Positions 23,512 through 32,616 are shown, counted from the first letter of the stretch. The stretch is 64,000 bases of DNA from JAFAXD01 sp035472475 (GCA_035472475.1 DATIPA010000256.1:3799-67798), one strand, 5' to 3'. Numbers and translations: made by a program. The notes: generated from the sequence alone by a model not told the origin.

Positions 23512-24342
23512 ATGGCACCCAAGAAGAAACCAGACGATGATGGCGGCGAGGGTGATGGCGATGGGCCGTTCACCGCCGAGCAGCTCGAGGCGCTCGGTAC
23601 GATCGTCAACGGCGCGGTGGGCGATCACCTCAAGCGCAAGCTGCCCGCGATCGTCGAGGGCTCGATCAAGAAGCCCCTGCAGGAGATCCGCGAGCTACTT
23701 GCTGGTAAGCAAGGCGCGGGCGAGGGTGACGAGACGGGCGAGGAGACCGAGGAGACCGAGGATCCGCCGGAACCCCGCCAGCGCGCAGGCAAGGCCAACG
23801 GCCAGCGACGCCAGGCCGCGCAGCCGGACCCGGCGATCGCGCAGATGGCGAAGAAGCTCGCGAAGGTCGAGGCCGAGCGCGCTGCCGAGAAAGCTGAGCG
23901 CGATCAGGAGCGAGCCGCCGCACGCAACGAGAAGCGCGATGGCTCGCTGCGCGAGCTGCTCGGCGCGGCCGGCGTCGACCCGAACCGGCTCCGCGGTGCG
24001 GTCGCGGTGCTGCGCGAGTCGACGAAGTATGACGACAAGAACAACGAGTGGCTGATCGCGGCCGGTGATGAGGAATTCGACCTCGCGGCCGGCGTCAACC
24101 AGTTCGTGGCGACCGACGAGGGGAAGGCGTACCTGGCTCCGCAGCAGGGCCGGCAGCAAGGCAACGGGCAGCCTGCGGTTCGCAGCGGCGCCGGGACCCG
24201 CACGGGCGGGACGGTCCAGCGCGGGGCGGGGCGGCCGGTGACCAGCGCAGCGGATGCGAAGTCGGCGAACCGGCAGCAGGCGGCAGCGGCACTGCAAGCG
24301 GCCGTGGGGGACCTGCTCGGCGGTAACGTTCCGCTGGGCTAA
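23512..24342 (+). CDS. capsid scaffold-like protein, 276 aa
   Basis: TTAGGAG lies 10 bp before the ATG. Position just upstream of the major capsid gene, a charged acidic N-terminus, a coiled-coil segment at about 118-150 (KKLAKVEAERAAEKAERDQE) and a low-complexity Gln/Gly/Arg C-terminus are typical of head scaffolding proteins, which guide procapsid assembly and are removed before packaging. No protease domain is visible. Confidence 0.7.
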   Translation: MAPKKKPDDDGGEGDGDGPFTAEQLEALGTIVNGAVGDHLKRKLPAIVEGSIKKPLQEIRELLAGKQGAGEGDETGEETEETEDPPEPRQRAGKANGQRRQAAQPDPAIAQMAKKLAKVEAERAAEKAERDQERAAARNEKRDGSLRELLGAAGVDPNRLRGAVAVLRESTKYDDKNNEWLIAAGDEEFDLAAGVNQFVATDEGKAYLAPQQGRQQGNGQPAVRSGAGTRTGGTVQRGAGRPVTSAADAKSANRQQAAAALQAAVGDLLGGNVPLG

Positions 24343-24581
24343 CGAATACCAGCCAGCGTATACCAGCCGCGCAACGCGATGCGATGGTAGCGCGCGATTG
24401 TCATTAGGCGATCCTCGGTGGCATTCGTGTCGAACTTGCGTTCGACAACCCCCGGTGGCAGCGAGCGACTCTTGGTCTCGATGACCAGAAGTCCCTCGGC
24501 GCGGAGCGCTGCCACTAGCTCATCGGCGCGCCCGTCCGTGGTCTGAAAGTTGATCGTGGCGATTGAGTTCATGTTCGTCAT
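24339..24581 (-). CDS. antisense single gene (moron), 80 aa
   Basis: Lies on the minus strand between scaffold and major capsid. Reading from ATG 24581, 7 bp after the -10, gives a leaderless product; earlier ATGs at 24593 and 24587 would start inside or too close to the -10. The protein has a beta-alpha opening (IATINFQTTDGRADELVAAL) like a small ferredoxin-like fold. Function unknown. The 3' end abuts the scaffold stop. Confidence 0.65.
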   Translation of the reverse strand: MTNMNSIATINFQTTDGRADELVAALRAEGLLVIETKSRSLPPGVVERKFDTNATEDRLMTIARYHRIALRGWYTLAGIR

Positions 24582-24588
24582 GAACATG

Positions 24589-24616
24589 AACATAGCACCG
24601 CTACAAACTAGCGCAA
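24589..24616 (-). promoter_or_regulatory. leaderless promoter of antisense gene
   Basis: On the minus strand: -35 TTGCGC (24616-24611), 16-bp spacer containing TTTGTAG-CGGTG-CTATGTT, -10 TATGTT (24594-24589), then 7 bp to ATG 24581. The strong palindrome arm is the left one here. Confidence 0.7.
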
Positions 24617-24928
24617 GGGGAAATCGACCAGGACCGAAGAAACGCGTAGGTGTGGTTCGCCGACCGTTTCCGCACCGCAGGGCCGACCCGTAACCAGGGA
24701 CCGTTTCGAGGGTCGTTTAACGGACTATGGCATCTCGGGATTCCACCCCGGGCCGCGGCGAACCACCGCGACTGTAACATGGGCTTGACCCGCGGCCGAG
24801 ACCGTGTATCGTAAGCCTCACTACCACATCGGCAAGGAGCGGCCGGTGTGGGAAGCCGACCGGGGAATACCCGGGACGAACGCAGCGCGGCGAAACCGCG
24901 CGTTCATCCCATCCCGGAGACGCTTCCC
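24617..24928 (+). promoter_or_regulatory. non-coding leader region of the major capsid gene
   Basis: About 310 bp without a gene. A promoter TTGACC (24785-24790), 16-bp spacer, TATCGT (24807-24812) would start an mRNA with a leader of about 110 nt. The leader has hairpin potential, for example GCGCGG-CGAAA-CCGCGC near 24884-24900, and a Shine-Dalgarno GGAGA (24916-24920) 8 bp before ATG 24929. Other short inverted repeats lie at 24690-24775. This is the only structural gene with such a leader. Confidence 0.55.
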
Positions 24929-25990
24929 ATGGCACTTGTTTCCTACAACAACGGCGCCCTCGCTCAGATCGCGAACAGCCTGACGACGATCTTCGAGGAC
25001 AGGATCGTCTCGCAGATCAATCGCGCGACCGTCCTCCTGCAGATCCTGCCATGCGGGCCGGGCTACACCGGCAAGAATATCAGCTGGGTGGCACGGTTCG
25101 GGACCGCAGTGGGCGCTTCGACGGCCGAGGGCGCGACCGTCTCGACGTTCAACAACGACGACAAGATTCCGGCCACGCTGGAATTCGCTACCTACACCGA
25201 TGCTTTCGGCGTCACGGGCCGCGCGCTGGCCTCGGCAATGGCGGCCGGCAACCCCGCCGAGCTGGCGAATTTGTTCTTGGACGAGTTGAACAACAGCACG
25301 GAGCGCCTGGCCAAGGGCGTGGCGATCGACTTGTACACCGGCTCCGGTGCCGCGAACGTGATCATGGGCCTCGTGGCCTCGTCGGGCGGGATCACGAACA
25401 CCGGCACCTATGCGACGATCGATCGCGCGGTGCGCACGCAGTGGCAGGGCACCGTGATGAGCAATGGCGGTGTCGGCCGCGCGCTCACGTTCGACCTCAT
25501 GAGGGAGATGCGGCGCCGGATCTACAATGCCTCGGGCGCCAAGCCCGACATCATCGTCACGACCAGCGAGCTCCACCAGAAGTACGGAACGCTGTTCGGC
25601 CAGCAGCGCCGGTGGGTCGCCGATGTGACGCTGCGCGGCAACAAGATCACGCTCGACGGCGGGTACTACGCGCTCGAGATGGATGGGATCCCGATCTTCG
25701 AGGACATCGACTGCCCCACGGGCAAGATGCTGTTCCTGAACAGCAACTTCATCAACGTCTTCCAGCTGCCCGACGGCGTGTCCGCGGTCAACCAGTCGAT
25801 GGCGATGATCGGAATCAGCGGCTCCCCCGAGGAGCAGCTGGGCGCGCCGACCGCGAAGCTGACCGCCCGCATCAACCCGCTCGGCCGCGACGGCGATCAG
25901 TACAAGTTCCAGCTGATCATCTACCCGCAGCTGAGGGTCAAGCGCCCGAACACCTGCGGCGTGATCGTGGACCTCGACGCCACGCTGTAG
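24929..25990 (+). CDS. major capsid protein
   Basis: 353 aa, preceded by GGAGA. Located after the scaffold and before connector genes. The composition is that of a HK97-fold coat protein: N-terminal helical arm, RWVADVTLRGNKI and YYALEMDGIPIFEDIDCP strands, and MLFLNSNFINVFQL near 270-285, the usual place of the target-surface strand. Lacks the long N-terminal delta domain of HK97, in line with a separate scaffold. Probably the most abundant virion protein, which fits its dedicated promoter and leader. Confidence 0.8.
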   Translation: MALVSYNNGALAQIANSLTTIFEDRIVSQINRATVLLQILPCGPGYTGKNISWVARFGTAVGASTAEGATVSTFNNDDKIPATLEFATYTDAFGVTGRALASAMAAGNPAELANLFLDELNNSTERLAKGVAIDLYTGSGAANVIMGLVASSGGITNTGTYATIDRAVRTQWQGTVMSNGGVGRALTFDLMREMRRRIYNASGAKPDIIVTTSELHQKYGTLFGQQRRWVADVTLRGNKITLDGGYYALEMDGIPIFEDIDCPTGKMLFLNSNFINVFQLPDGVSAVNQSMAMIGISGSPEEQLGAPTAKLTARINPLGRDGDQYKFQLIIYPQLRVKRPNTCGVIVDLDATL

Positions 25991-26059
25991 CGCCACCGGC
26001 CCGCGGGGGGATTGCGCCACCTCGCAGGCTGAACACCATGGCGCTGGCACGGGAGCGCC

Positions 26060-26695
26060 ATGGCATACGCACAGCAGGAATACGACGCCGAGCGGGACGA
26101 TGGACTTGCGGCAGAAGTCCAGGTCGTCAACGTCTCACCGTTCGTTGCTCGGTTCGAGATCGGCACGATGCCCGGGACCAGGGGTCGCAAGACCGAGCTC
26201 AAGCCCGGCGAGACGATGTATTTGCAGGCCGGGTACTGCCAGGACTTCATCGGCGAGAGCCTGCGTCCGGTGCGCGCGACTATCGAGTCGCTGACCGAAC
26301 GGCACGCATGGGAAGGCCGCAACGCATGGGACAAGGACGGCAAGCCGTACTGGGCGGTCAAGCCGGGTCCGCAGCTGCCGATGGTCGTTACTGCCGCGAA
26401 GGCGCCCGAGATGCGCGCACGCTGGGCGGCGGCGATCGCCCAGCACAAGGCCGACGAGAACGCGCCGCTCCGCATGACTCTCCAGCGCCAGGACGGGACC
26501 GACGTCGAGGTCCAGGCCGAGATCGCGCCCGCGCCGCGCCGCGCCGCGCCCGTAATGCAGGGCGGGATCGAGGCCGCGGATCCGGTCGTGATCGACGAAC
26601 CGCCGCCGGACCACAACGACCCGCTCGATCTGCCGGTGGCGACTGCTCCGCCGCAGGCTCCGCCGTCGATCCCCAAGCGCGGGGGGCGGCAGTGA
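26060..26695 (+). CDS. head-region structural protein, 211 aa
   Basis: Follows the capsid gene by 69 bp; the preceding GGGAGC may serve as ribosome-binding site. The N-terminal 150 residues look folded; the C-terminus (about 150-211) is Pro-rich and disordered. Probably a head decoration or completion protein by position. No family recognised. Confidence 0.55.
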   Translation: MAYAQQEYDAERDDGLAAEVQVVNVSPFVARFEIGTMPGTRGRKTELKPGETMYLQAGYCQDFIGESLRPVRATIESLTERHAWEGRNAWDKDGKPYWAVKPGPQLPMVVTAAKAPEMRARWAAAIAQHKADENAPLRMTLQRQDGTDVEVQAEIAPAPRRAAPVMQGGIEAADPVVIDEPPPDHNDPLDLPVATAPPQAPPSIPKRGGRQ

Positions 26696-26997
26696 TCGAT
26701 CCGCAGGAACTCGCTGAAGTGCGGGGCAGGCGGATCGCTGCCGAATGTGAGCTGGCGGAAGCCAGTGACATCGAGGCACGCATGCTCGCTCGCATGGAAG
26801 AGCAGAACGGATCGCCGGACGCCACGCTCGAGGCGGCGGCTGAGCGCATGACCGCGTTGACCGGCCATCTCGCGCAGACACGCGGCGAGATCAAGCTCTT
26901 GCAGAGGCGCGATCAACAGGCGTGGGAGCAATCCGCCGCGGGTCGGCAGATCGCAGATGCCACCAAGGCATACCTCGATGGGAAGGCCATTCGTTAG
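26692..26997 (+). CDS. coiled-coil protein, 101 aa
   Basis: GTG start in a GTGA overlap. Long helices with heptad character at about 15-90. Head or connector assembly factor by position; unrecognised. Confidence 0.55.
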   Translation: MIDPQELAEVRGRRIAAECELAEASDIEARMLARMEEQNGSPDATLEAAAERMTALTGHLAQTRGEIKLLQRRDQQAWEQSAAGRQIADATKAYLDGKAIR

Positions 26998-26999
26998 CC

Positions 27000-27398
27000 A
27001 TGGCCCTCACCGAGGACGAGAAGACGCTGATCCGCGAGTACCTCGGCTGGGGCGCGCGGTTCGGGCAGACGGACAACGCGCTCGAGCGCGCCATGTCCGC
27101 GCTGGAGACGTCCGCCTCGGAACTGGCCCGCACCCGCGTCCACCTCGCCGAACTGGCGCGGATCGACGCCGCGATCACTGCCTGCGAGGCCCGCTTCAAG
27201 GCCGATCAGGTCGGCACGATCAAGCTCAGCGAGAGCGAGCTGGCGCGGCTCCGTTCCCGGGGCTCGGAACGAGTGGGGCGGCTCGCTCGCCAGCTCACCG
27301 TGGAGACCCGAGGCGATCCATTCCGGCCCGGCGGCTCCGCCTGGCGCGGCACCTTCACCGGCCCCATCGGAGGGGGCAACGCCCAGATGCAAGGCTGA
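27000..27398 (+). CDS. head-tail region protein, 132 aa
   Basis: Starts 2 bp after the previous stop. Helical N-terminal 100 residues and a Gly/Arg-rich tail (FRPGGSAWRGTFTGPIGGGN). Probably a small virion or assembly protein by position. Unrecognised. Confidence 0.55.
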   Translation: MALTEDEKTLIREYLGWGARFGQTDNALERAMSALETSASELARTRVHLAELARIDAAITACEARFKADQVGTIKLSESELARLRSRGSERVGRLARQLTVETRGDPFRPGGSAWRGTFTGPIGGGNAQMQG

Positions 27399-27479
27399 CC
27401 CACCTTCCGGCGGCGGGCGGCGCGCATACCGCTCCAGTGCAAACTGCTCGCCGTCGGGACTTTTCAACACGAGGACCAC

Positions 27480-28202
27480 ATGACCACCGCACAGTGCAGC
27501 TACGGCCGACCACCCGACATGACCCAATCTGAAGCCACAGCCGCGCAGCGCACGTGGGCCTTCCATCTGGTCAAGAGCGCCGACTCGACCGACGCCACCG
27601 GCCTGACCCCGGTGATGACGATCAGCAAGGCCGGCGCCGCGTTCGCCGCGGTCAACGGCTCGACCGCGATCACCGAGCTCACCAACGGCTGGTACCAGGT
27701 CGTGCACGCCGCGGCCGACCTCGACACAATCGGCTCGCTGTCGTTCCGTGTCGCTGTTGCGACTGCGGACACGCTCAACTGCTCATGCCAGGTGGATGCG
27801 CTCGATCGCAACATCGCGACGGTCAACCCGAGCACCGGCGGGATCGACGCCGGCTCGTTCACTGCGGCGGCGTTGGCGGCGATCTCGGTGCCGCTGGTCA
27901 CGGTCAGCCCGGCGACGGTCCTGGTCACCACGGCCACGGCCGATCCTGCGATCTCGATGGTCAAGGCCGTCGACTGCACGGTGAACGTGACCGGCACGTT
28001 CGGCTCCGGTTCGGCGCAGGTGCAGACCACCGAGGATCCCACGGTCGTGACCCCGACCTGGACCAACAGCGGGTCCGCGCTGACCAGCAATGGCTCCGTC
28101 GTGGTGACCGGCCCGCACAACGCGGTGCGCGTGCACTGGACCGGCGCGACATCGCCGAGCATCGCGATCGTATTCACGATCCGCAAGCCAGCGGGGACCT
28201 GA
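27480..28202 (+). CDS. virion surface/decoration-like protein, 240 aa
   Basis: Thr/Ser/Val/Ala-rich beta protein with repeated Ig-like segments (TWAFHLVKSADSTDATGLTP near the start; VTPTWTNSGSALTSNG and VVVTGPHNAVRVHWTGA near the end). Context between capsid and neck genes suggests a head fibre or decoration protein. An 81-bp gap precedes it with no promoter of the shared type. Confidence 0.55.
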   Translation: MTTAQCSYGRPPDMTQSEATAAQRTWAFHLVKSADSTDATGLTPVMTISKAGAAFAAVNGSTAITELTNGWYQVVHAAADLDTIGSLSFRVAVATADTLNCSCQVDALDRNIATVNPSTGGIDAGSFTAAALAAISVPLVTVSPATVLVTTATADPAISMVKAVDCTVNVTGTFGSGSAQVQTTEDPTVVTPTWTNSGSALTSNGSVVVTGPHNAVRVHWTGATSPSIAIVFTIRKPAGT

Positions 28203-28208
28203 GCGAAC

Positions 28209-28715
28209 GTGACCACGCCCGTCCTCACCGGCTCGGCCACGCTGGATCCCGCGATCCTGGTGGATTCGCTCGTGCCCGACGTGATCGACGGGCTGCGCGA
28301 GGAGCTCCAACCCACGTTCGGGATCCGCGCCTACCGCGCCTACCGCGTGGTCCGCACGTGGTCGGGGCGCGTGGCCGGCGATGGGACTTCGATCGACGTC
28401 GGTGCCGAGCTGCGCCCGCAGCCGCGGGTCAAGGTCTGGGACGGGCTCCAATTCACGCAGGCGATCTGCGGGATCCGCGAACTGGGCGACGTCAAGCTCA
28501 CCGAGGTCTCGCTGACCTACACGGACGCGGACCTGACCGGCCAGCCGCTCGCGCGCAACCAGGAGATGTTCCTGGCGATCGGCGAGGCCAACGGCCAGGG
28601 CTCGCCGCTGCGGGTCTGGTGCCACACGCAGCCCCCGTTCATCGACCGCGAGAAGGACATGGGCTGGGTGCTGCATCTCCGGCGGGTGGAGGCCGCGCCG
28701 CCATGGACGCCGTGA
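28209..28715 (+). CDS. head-tail connector/neck-like protein, 168 aa
   Basis: GTG start 6 bp after the previous stop. Beta-rich (VRTWSGRVAGDGTSIDVG; LTEVSLTYTDADLTGQPLA) with a compact ordered sequence. Position before the HK97-gp10-like gene suggests a neck or stopper component. Assigned by context. Confidence 0.5.
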   Translation: MTTPVLTGSATLDPAILVDSLVPDVIDGLREELQPTFGIRAYRAYRVVRTWSGRVAGDGTSIDVGAELRPQPRVKVWDGLQFTQAICGIRELGDVKLTEVSLTYTDADLTGQPLARNQEMFLAIGEANGQGSPLRVWCHTQPPFIDREKDMGWVLHLRRVEAAPPWTP

Positions 28716-28729
28716 GCATGAGCGGCATG

Positions 28730-28996
28730 CTAGGTCTGGGACCGCTCGCGACGAATGGCCGCGCGGGTCGCCTTGGCACGAGCCTTGAGGTCCTTGGCCA
28801 TCTCGGCGACCAACGCGGCGGGGTCAACCTCGTCGGTCTCGCGCACAACGCGCACCGCCATCGATCCCATGCTCGACATGGAGACGGTCACGCCGTACGT
28901 CGTGACGACCTCTTCGCCGCGTACATCGTCCCACGACTTGGGTGCCACCTCGCAGCCGAGGGCCCGGAAGTTCTTCATCAGGTCCGTTTGCGTCAT
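28730..28996 (-). CDS. antisense single gene (moron), 88 aa
   Basis: Minus-strand gene between two neck genes, with leaderless start 6 bp after the -10. The product has a short beta-rich N-terminal half (VVTTYGVTVSMSSMGSMAVRV) and a basic helical C-terminus. Function unknown. Its promoter opposes the late transcription of this region. Confidence 0.65.
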   Translation of the reverse strand: MTQTDLMKNFRALGCEVAPKSWDDVRGEEVVTTYGVTVSMSSMGSMAVRVVRETDEVDPAALVAEMAKDLKARAKATRAAIRRERSQT

Positions 28997-29002
28997 GCCC
29001 TC

Positions 29003-29030
29003 AACATAGCATCGCTACAAACTATGTCAA
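29003..29030 (-). promoter_or_regulatory. leaderless promoter of antisense gene
   Basis: Minus strand: -35 TTGACA (29030-29025), 16-bp spacer containing TTTGTAG-CGATG-CTATGTT, -10 TATGTT (29008-29003), 6 bp to ATG 28996. Confidence 0.8.
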
Positions 29031-29039
29031 TGGGGATTC

Positions 29040-29633
29040 GTGAGCTCGGTGATTGAGGTCGAGCTCAAGGACTTGCCGGCGGCGCTGGACTCGTGCGAAC
29101 GCAATGTCCGGCGGGCGATCGCGCGCGGCGCGTTGGCGGGAGCGCACCGCGGCCGGGCGCTGATCGTCAAGCGGACCCCGGTCGACATGGGGCCCTTGAA
29201 GGCCGAGTGGCGGGTCAAACCCGGCGCGGTCGACTTCGAGTCCGGCATGGGCGAGGTGCTGGCCACGCTCGTCAACGACTCGAAGTACATCGGTCCGGTC
29301 GAGAATGGCGCGCGCCCGCACCCGGTCTCGCCTGAGGGCTGGGCGGCGATCTACGAGTGGGTCCGTCGGCACTACCGGGGCAGTAAGTCCGAAGGCTACA
29401 AGCTCGGCGGTAAGGGCCGCATGCGTCGGCAGGGGGCTGGCGCGGACCCGAACCGGCCGTTCCACGGCAGCGATCCAGAGATCGAGGCGATTACCAACGC
29501 GATCGTGTGGAAGATCCGCACGCAGGGCCAGAAGGCCACCTACTTCGTCAGGAACAGCCTGGAGGATCTCAAGGCGGTGATGATAGACGAGCTCAACCGC
29601 GCGCTGGCTCACGCGCAGGACGGTGGGGCATGA
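29040..29633 (+). CDS. HK97 gp10-like neck/tail-completion protein
   Basis: 197 aa, GTG start. The segments VKRTPVDMGPLKAEWRV (about 43-59) and YIGPVENGARPHPVS (about 84-98) are the hallmark of HK97-gp10/virion morphogenesis proteins, which sit at the head-tail joint or form part of the tail completion ring. Length is somewhat above the usual 120-160, due to an insert around 110-150. Confidence 0.75.
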   Translation: MSSVIEVELKDLPAALDSCERNVRRAIARGALAGAHRGRALIVKRTPVDMGPLKAEWRVKPGAVDFESGMGEVLATLVNDSKYIGPVENGARPHPVSPEGWAAIYEWVRRHYRGSKSEGYKLGGKGRMRRQGAGADPNRPFHGSDPEIEAITNAIVWKIRTQGQKATYFVRNSLEDLKAVMIDELNRALAHAQDGGA

Positions 29634-29638
29634 GCGGG

Positions 29639-29833
29639 CTACTCGTCCTCCTCATCGCTCTCGGTCTCATGCTTGCCAGTCGGGCTGTCGCGGCAGATGC
29701 CAGCAAGGCACTTTTCGCACAGGTCTTTGCCGCAGTGCACGCAGTAATCGTGCATGTTGGACTGCCCGGCCCAGGGGCCTGTCGTGATCCTGGGTGGCGC
29801 GGCGCGGCAACTCTCGCATGGTCGGTCGGACAT
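29639..29833 (-). CDS. antisense small zinc-finger protein (moron), 64 aa
   Basis: Minus-strand leaderless gene. Cysteines form CESC (6-9), CVHC (31-34), CEKC (39-42) and one more at about 47, enough for one or two zinc sites in a B-box- or LIM-like layout; the C-terminus is acidic. Likely a small regulator or inhibitor. Lies antisense between neck genes. Confidence 0.65.
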   Translation of the reverse strand: MSDRPCESCRAAPPRITTGPWAGQSNMHDYCVHCGKDLCEKCLAGICRDSPTGKHETESDEEDE

Positions 29834-29839
29834 GCCGGC

Positions 29840-29868
29840 ACTGTAGCGTATCTACAAACCGGAGTCAA
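29840..29868 (-). promoter_or_regulatory. leaderless promoter of antisense gene
   Basis: Minus strand: -35 TTGACT (29868-29863), 17-bp spacer containing TTTGTAG-ATACG-CTACAGT, -10 TACAGT (29845-29840), 6 bp to ATG 29833. Confidence 0.8.
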
Positions 29869-29871
29869 GCC

Positions 29872-30531
29872 GTGACCGCCGTGGTTCGCATCGCCGCGCT
29901 CGAGGCGTTCACGGCGCTGATCGAGCAGCAGATCCCGGCGCTCGCCGGCCGGACGTGCGCAGGACAGGCGCCGAGTTCCGAGCTGGAGGAGATCCCGAAC
30001 CTCTCGATCGAGCCGTCGCGATGGACCTACGAGATGGACTCGGTCGGAGATGCGACGCAGGTAGCGCTCCTCCCCGGCAACGTCGCGGTGTGGGACGTCG
30101 GCTACCACGAGGGCACGTGCGCGGTGTCGATCCTCGCCAGCTCGCCGCGCCAGCGCGCGCTGCTAGAACAGCAGGTGCTCGATCTGTTCCTCAGCGCCAA
30201 GCACCCGCTCACCGGCATGCGGCAGCCGGGCTGCCTCTCGTTCCTGATCAGCTCGTGCCCGGAGGTCGGGCAGTTCGCCAGCCTGTTCTTCCTGGAAGAC
30301 GATGCCTGGGTCGAGACGCTCGCGCTCGACCGGCGGTACGAGTCGCGGATCGGCGTGGGCTGCTGGATCCCGGCGCTCGTGCTCGAAACCCCGGTCTACG
30401 AGATCCAGACGCTCCAGCTCGCGGTGGGCGCGTCCACCACCACCGACCCGGCGGCAGACCCGGCGCCCCCCACCCTCGAGCCGCTCGAGCTCGTGACCAT
30501 CAACGCGGATGGCTCGGTCAGCCCAGCCTGA
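29872..30531 (+). CDS. tail terminator/neck-like protein, 219 aa
   Basis: GTG 29872 lies just behind the divergent promoter of the minus-strand zinc-finger gene. Position directly upstream of the tail sheath and a mixed alpha/beta body with an RQRALLEQQVLDLFL helix suggest a tail terminator (U-like) protein that caps the tail and joins it to the head. The C-terminal 30 residues are Pro/Ala-rich. Confidence 0.55.
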   Translation: MTAVVRIAALEAFTALIEQQIPALAGRTCAGQAPSSELEEIPNLSIEPSRWTYEMDSVGDATQVALLPGNVAVWDVGYHEGTCAVSILASSPRQRALLEQQVLDLFLSAKHPLTGMRQPGCLSFLISSCPEVGQFASLFFLEDDAWVETLALDRRYESRIGVGCWIPALVLETPVYEIQTLQLAVGASTTTDPAADPAPPTLEPLELVTINADGSVSPA

Positions 30532-30540
30532 AAGGCGCAC

Positions 30541-32109
30541 ATGTCGACGGACGTCACCTTCACCACGAACCCCAGCGACTACCAGAAGCTCGAGGGGCTC
30601 TACGTCGCCGAGCGCGGGCCGACCGGGTTCATCCGCGCGGCGGACCTCTCGACCACGGGTCTGGCGGCGCGGTGCGTGCGCGGCCCTGATGCGCCGCAGG
30701 TCATCACCAACGTGGGCCGCTTCCTGGACATCTATGGCGCGCGCGATTTCGGCGCCGGCGGCGCGGTCATCGGGCAAGCATGGGCGGCGCTGTTGAACAA
30801 AGCGTTCGGCACGCTCGTGATCCAGCGCGTGCGCGCCTCGGATGCGGTCGCCGCGAGCTTCACGCTGGAGACCGCGGCCGGCGGCGCTGGCACCGCGGTG
30901 CTGCGCGTGGACGCCTCGAGCGTGGGCCTATGGGGAAACAACGTCTCGGTGAACGTGTCCGCCGCCACCGACGCGAACGCGAACCATTTCAACCTGACCG
31001 CGCAGTACCTCGGCAAGCAGTTCGTGTTCCCGAACATCGACATCTCGGCGACGAACGTCGACAACACGGCGCTCGTCATCGGCTCGGACGTCGCCACGGT
31101 CATCACGCTCACCAAGCTGGCCAACGGCCGGCCGGTGAACACCACGGCGAGTACGGACGGCGCCGACGCGAACGCGTTCATCGCGCTCGGGCAGACGGCG
31201 ATCGCGGGCTTCACCGGCGTCGCGGGCACCGAGGGCACGCTCGCAGTCACCGACTACAACGCGGGCGTGAACACTCTGGCTGCGTTCCCGGGCGTGTCGG
31301 TCGTGCTGGTCCCGGAGATCGTGGCCGGCTCGGCTGCCACCTTCCACTCGAACCTCGTCACGCTCTCGTCCACCGTGGCGGACCGGATCTTCTTGACCTG
31401 GGCGCAGGCTCACGGCCAAAGCGTTAGCACCGAGGTGACGCAGGTCGGCACGCAGATCACCACGCGAACCGACCGGATCGTGTGGTGTTACAACAGCCCA
31501 TTCACGATCGACCCATCGACGAGCCAGGAACTCCAGCAAGGGCCGCACGTCTGGCTCGGGTCGATCCTCTCGCAGGTGGACGTGGACATCCATGCCGGCT
31601 CGTTCCAGACGCAGGCTCTCCTCGCAGGCTGCACCCGAGTCACCAATACGTCCCTCACGCGCGGGGATCTGATCGCGCTCAAGAACGCAGGAATCTCGAC
31701 GCTCGAGCGACTCAAGAACGGGTTCCAGTTCCGATCTGCGGTCACCACGAGCCTCACGCCGGGCAAGACGGAGCTGGCGCGGCGTCGCATGGCCGACTTC
31801 CTCCAGCTGTCGGCCGCCGATCGTCTGGTGACCTACGTCAAAGGGAAGAACGTGCCGGAGACACGCGCGCTTATGGGCAGCGAGCTCACAGCATTCTCGG
31901 TCGGACTGCAGGTCGCCGGCCGCGTGATCGCGAAGGACGACCCGACGGCCGGCAAGGGCTTCAGCGTCGATCAGGTAACTGGCAATACGCCGGCGCAGCG
32001 CGCGCAAGGCGAGGAGCACATCCTCTGGAGGGTGCGCCTGATCGGCCACATGCTCGCGCTGGTGTTCGATACCGACATTTCGACCGGCACCGTGGTCCAA
32101 ACGCAGTAG
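30541..32109 (+). CDS. contractile tail sheath protein
   Basis: 522 aa. The C-terminal half shows the conserved core of phage tail sheaths: DRIFLTWAQAHG, FTIDPSTSQ, then HAGSFQTQALLAGC, LTRGDLIALKNAGISTLER, and LARRRMADFLQLSAADRLV toward the end (residues about 275-460). This protein forms the contractile outer tube and establishes myovirus morphology. Followed at once by the tail tube gene. Confidence 0.88.
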   Translation: MSTDVTFTTNPSDYQKLEGLYVAERGPTGFIRAADLSTTGLAARCVRGPDAPQVITNVGRFLDIYGARDFGAGGAVIGQAWAALLNKAFGTLVIQRVRASDAVAASFTLETAAGGAGTAVLRVDASSVGLWGNNVSVNVSAATDANANHFNLTAQYLGKQFVFPNIDISATNVDNTALVIGSDVATVITLTKLANGRPVNTTASTDGADANAFIALGQTAIAGFTGVAGTEGTLAVTDYNAGVNTLAAFPGVSVVLVPEIVAGSAATFHSNLVTLSSTVADRIFLTWAQAHGQSVSTEVTQVGTQITTRTDRIVWCYNSPFTIDPSTSQELQQGPHVWLGSILSQVDVDIHAGSFQTQALLAGCTRVTNTSLTRGDLIALKNAGISTLERLKNGFQFRSAVTTSLTPGKTELARRRMADFLQLSAADRLVTYVKGKNVPETRALMGSELTAFSVGLQVAGRVIAKDDPTAGKGFSVDQVTGNTPAQRAQGEEHILWRVRLIGHMLALVFDTDISTGTVVQTQ

Positions 32110-32127
32110 CCCCGAGGAGCAGCAGCC

Positions 32128-32571
32128 ATGTCAATCCGTACAAGAGGTCAAGGAGCGAACATCCGCATCGCGCGGAATGGCGTGGTCCTTGGCGGCACCA
32201 TGATCAAGGTCCGCGACTTCACGGCGACGCAGCGCGCGACGATCAACGAGGATGACTACCTCGGCGAGGACTTTACCGACCTCGACACGCAACACCACGG
32301 ATGGGACCTCGGGTTCACCGTCGACACGATCGACGCGGCGGCCACCGACTACACCGACGCGCAGATCAACGACTTCCTGGCGCACGCGCGGCCGGCGGAC
32401 GTCACGATCACCGTGGTGCTCACGTTCGCCGACCCGACCGTGCGCGGCAAGGCGTGGGCGTACCACAGCGCGCAGCTGATCCAGAACGATGACGGGTTCG
32501 GCGGACGCAAGGAGCCCATCAAGGGCAAGTTCAGCGGCAAGTGCCAACGCCGCACGCCCGTCTCGATCTGA
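32128..32571 (+). CDS. tail tube protein
   Basis: 147 aa, GAGGAGCAG before the ATG. Small beta-rich protein placed immediately after the sheath, as in most contractile-tailed phages. It forms the inner tube through which DNA passes. Assigned from size and order. Confidence 0.75.
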   Translation: MSIRTRGQGANIRIARNGVVLGGTMIKVRDFTATQRATINEDDYLGEDFTDLDTQHHGWDLGFTVDTIDAAATDYTDAQINDFLAHARPADVTITVVLTFADPTVRGKAWAYHSAQLIQNDDGFGGRKEPIKGKFSGKCQRRTPVSI

Positions 32572-32616
32572 ACCGAGCCGGCGCGGATCCGCCGGCAAGC
32601 ACAGGAGCATGGAGCA

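Noticed and set aside
23490..23515. CTACAAATATGG before the scaffold gene as a leaderless promoter
   Set aside because: Only one base separates TACAAA from the ATG and no -35 is present; TTAGGAG gives a normal ribosome-binding site.
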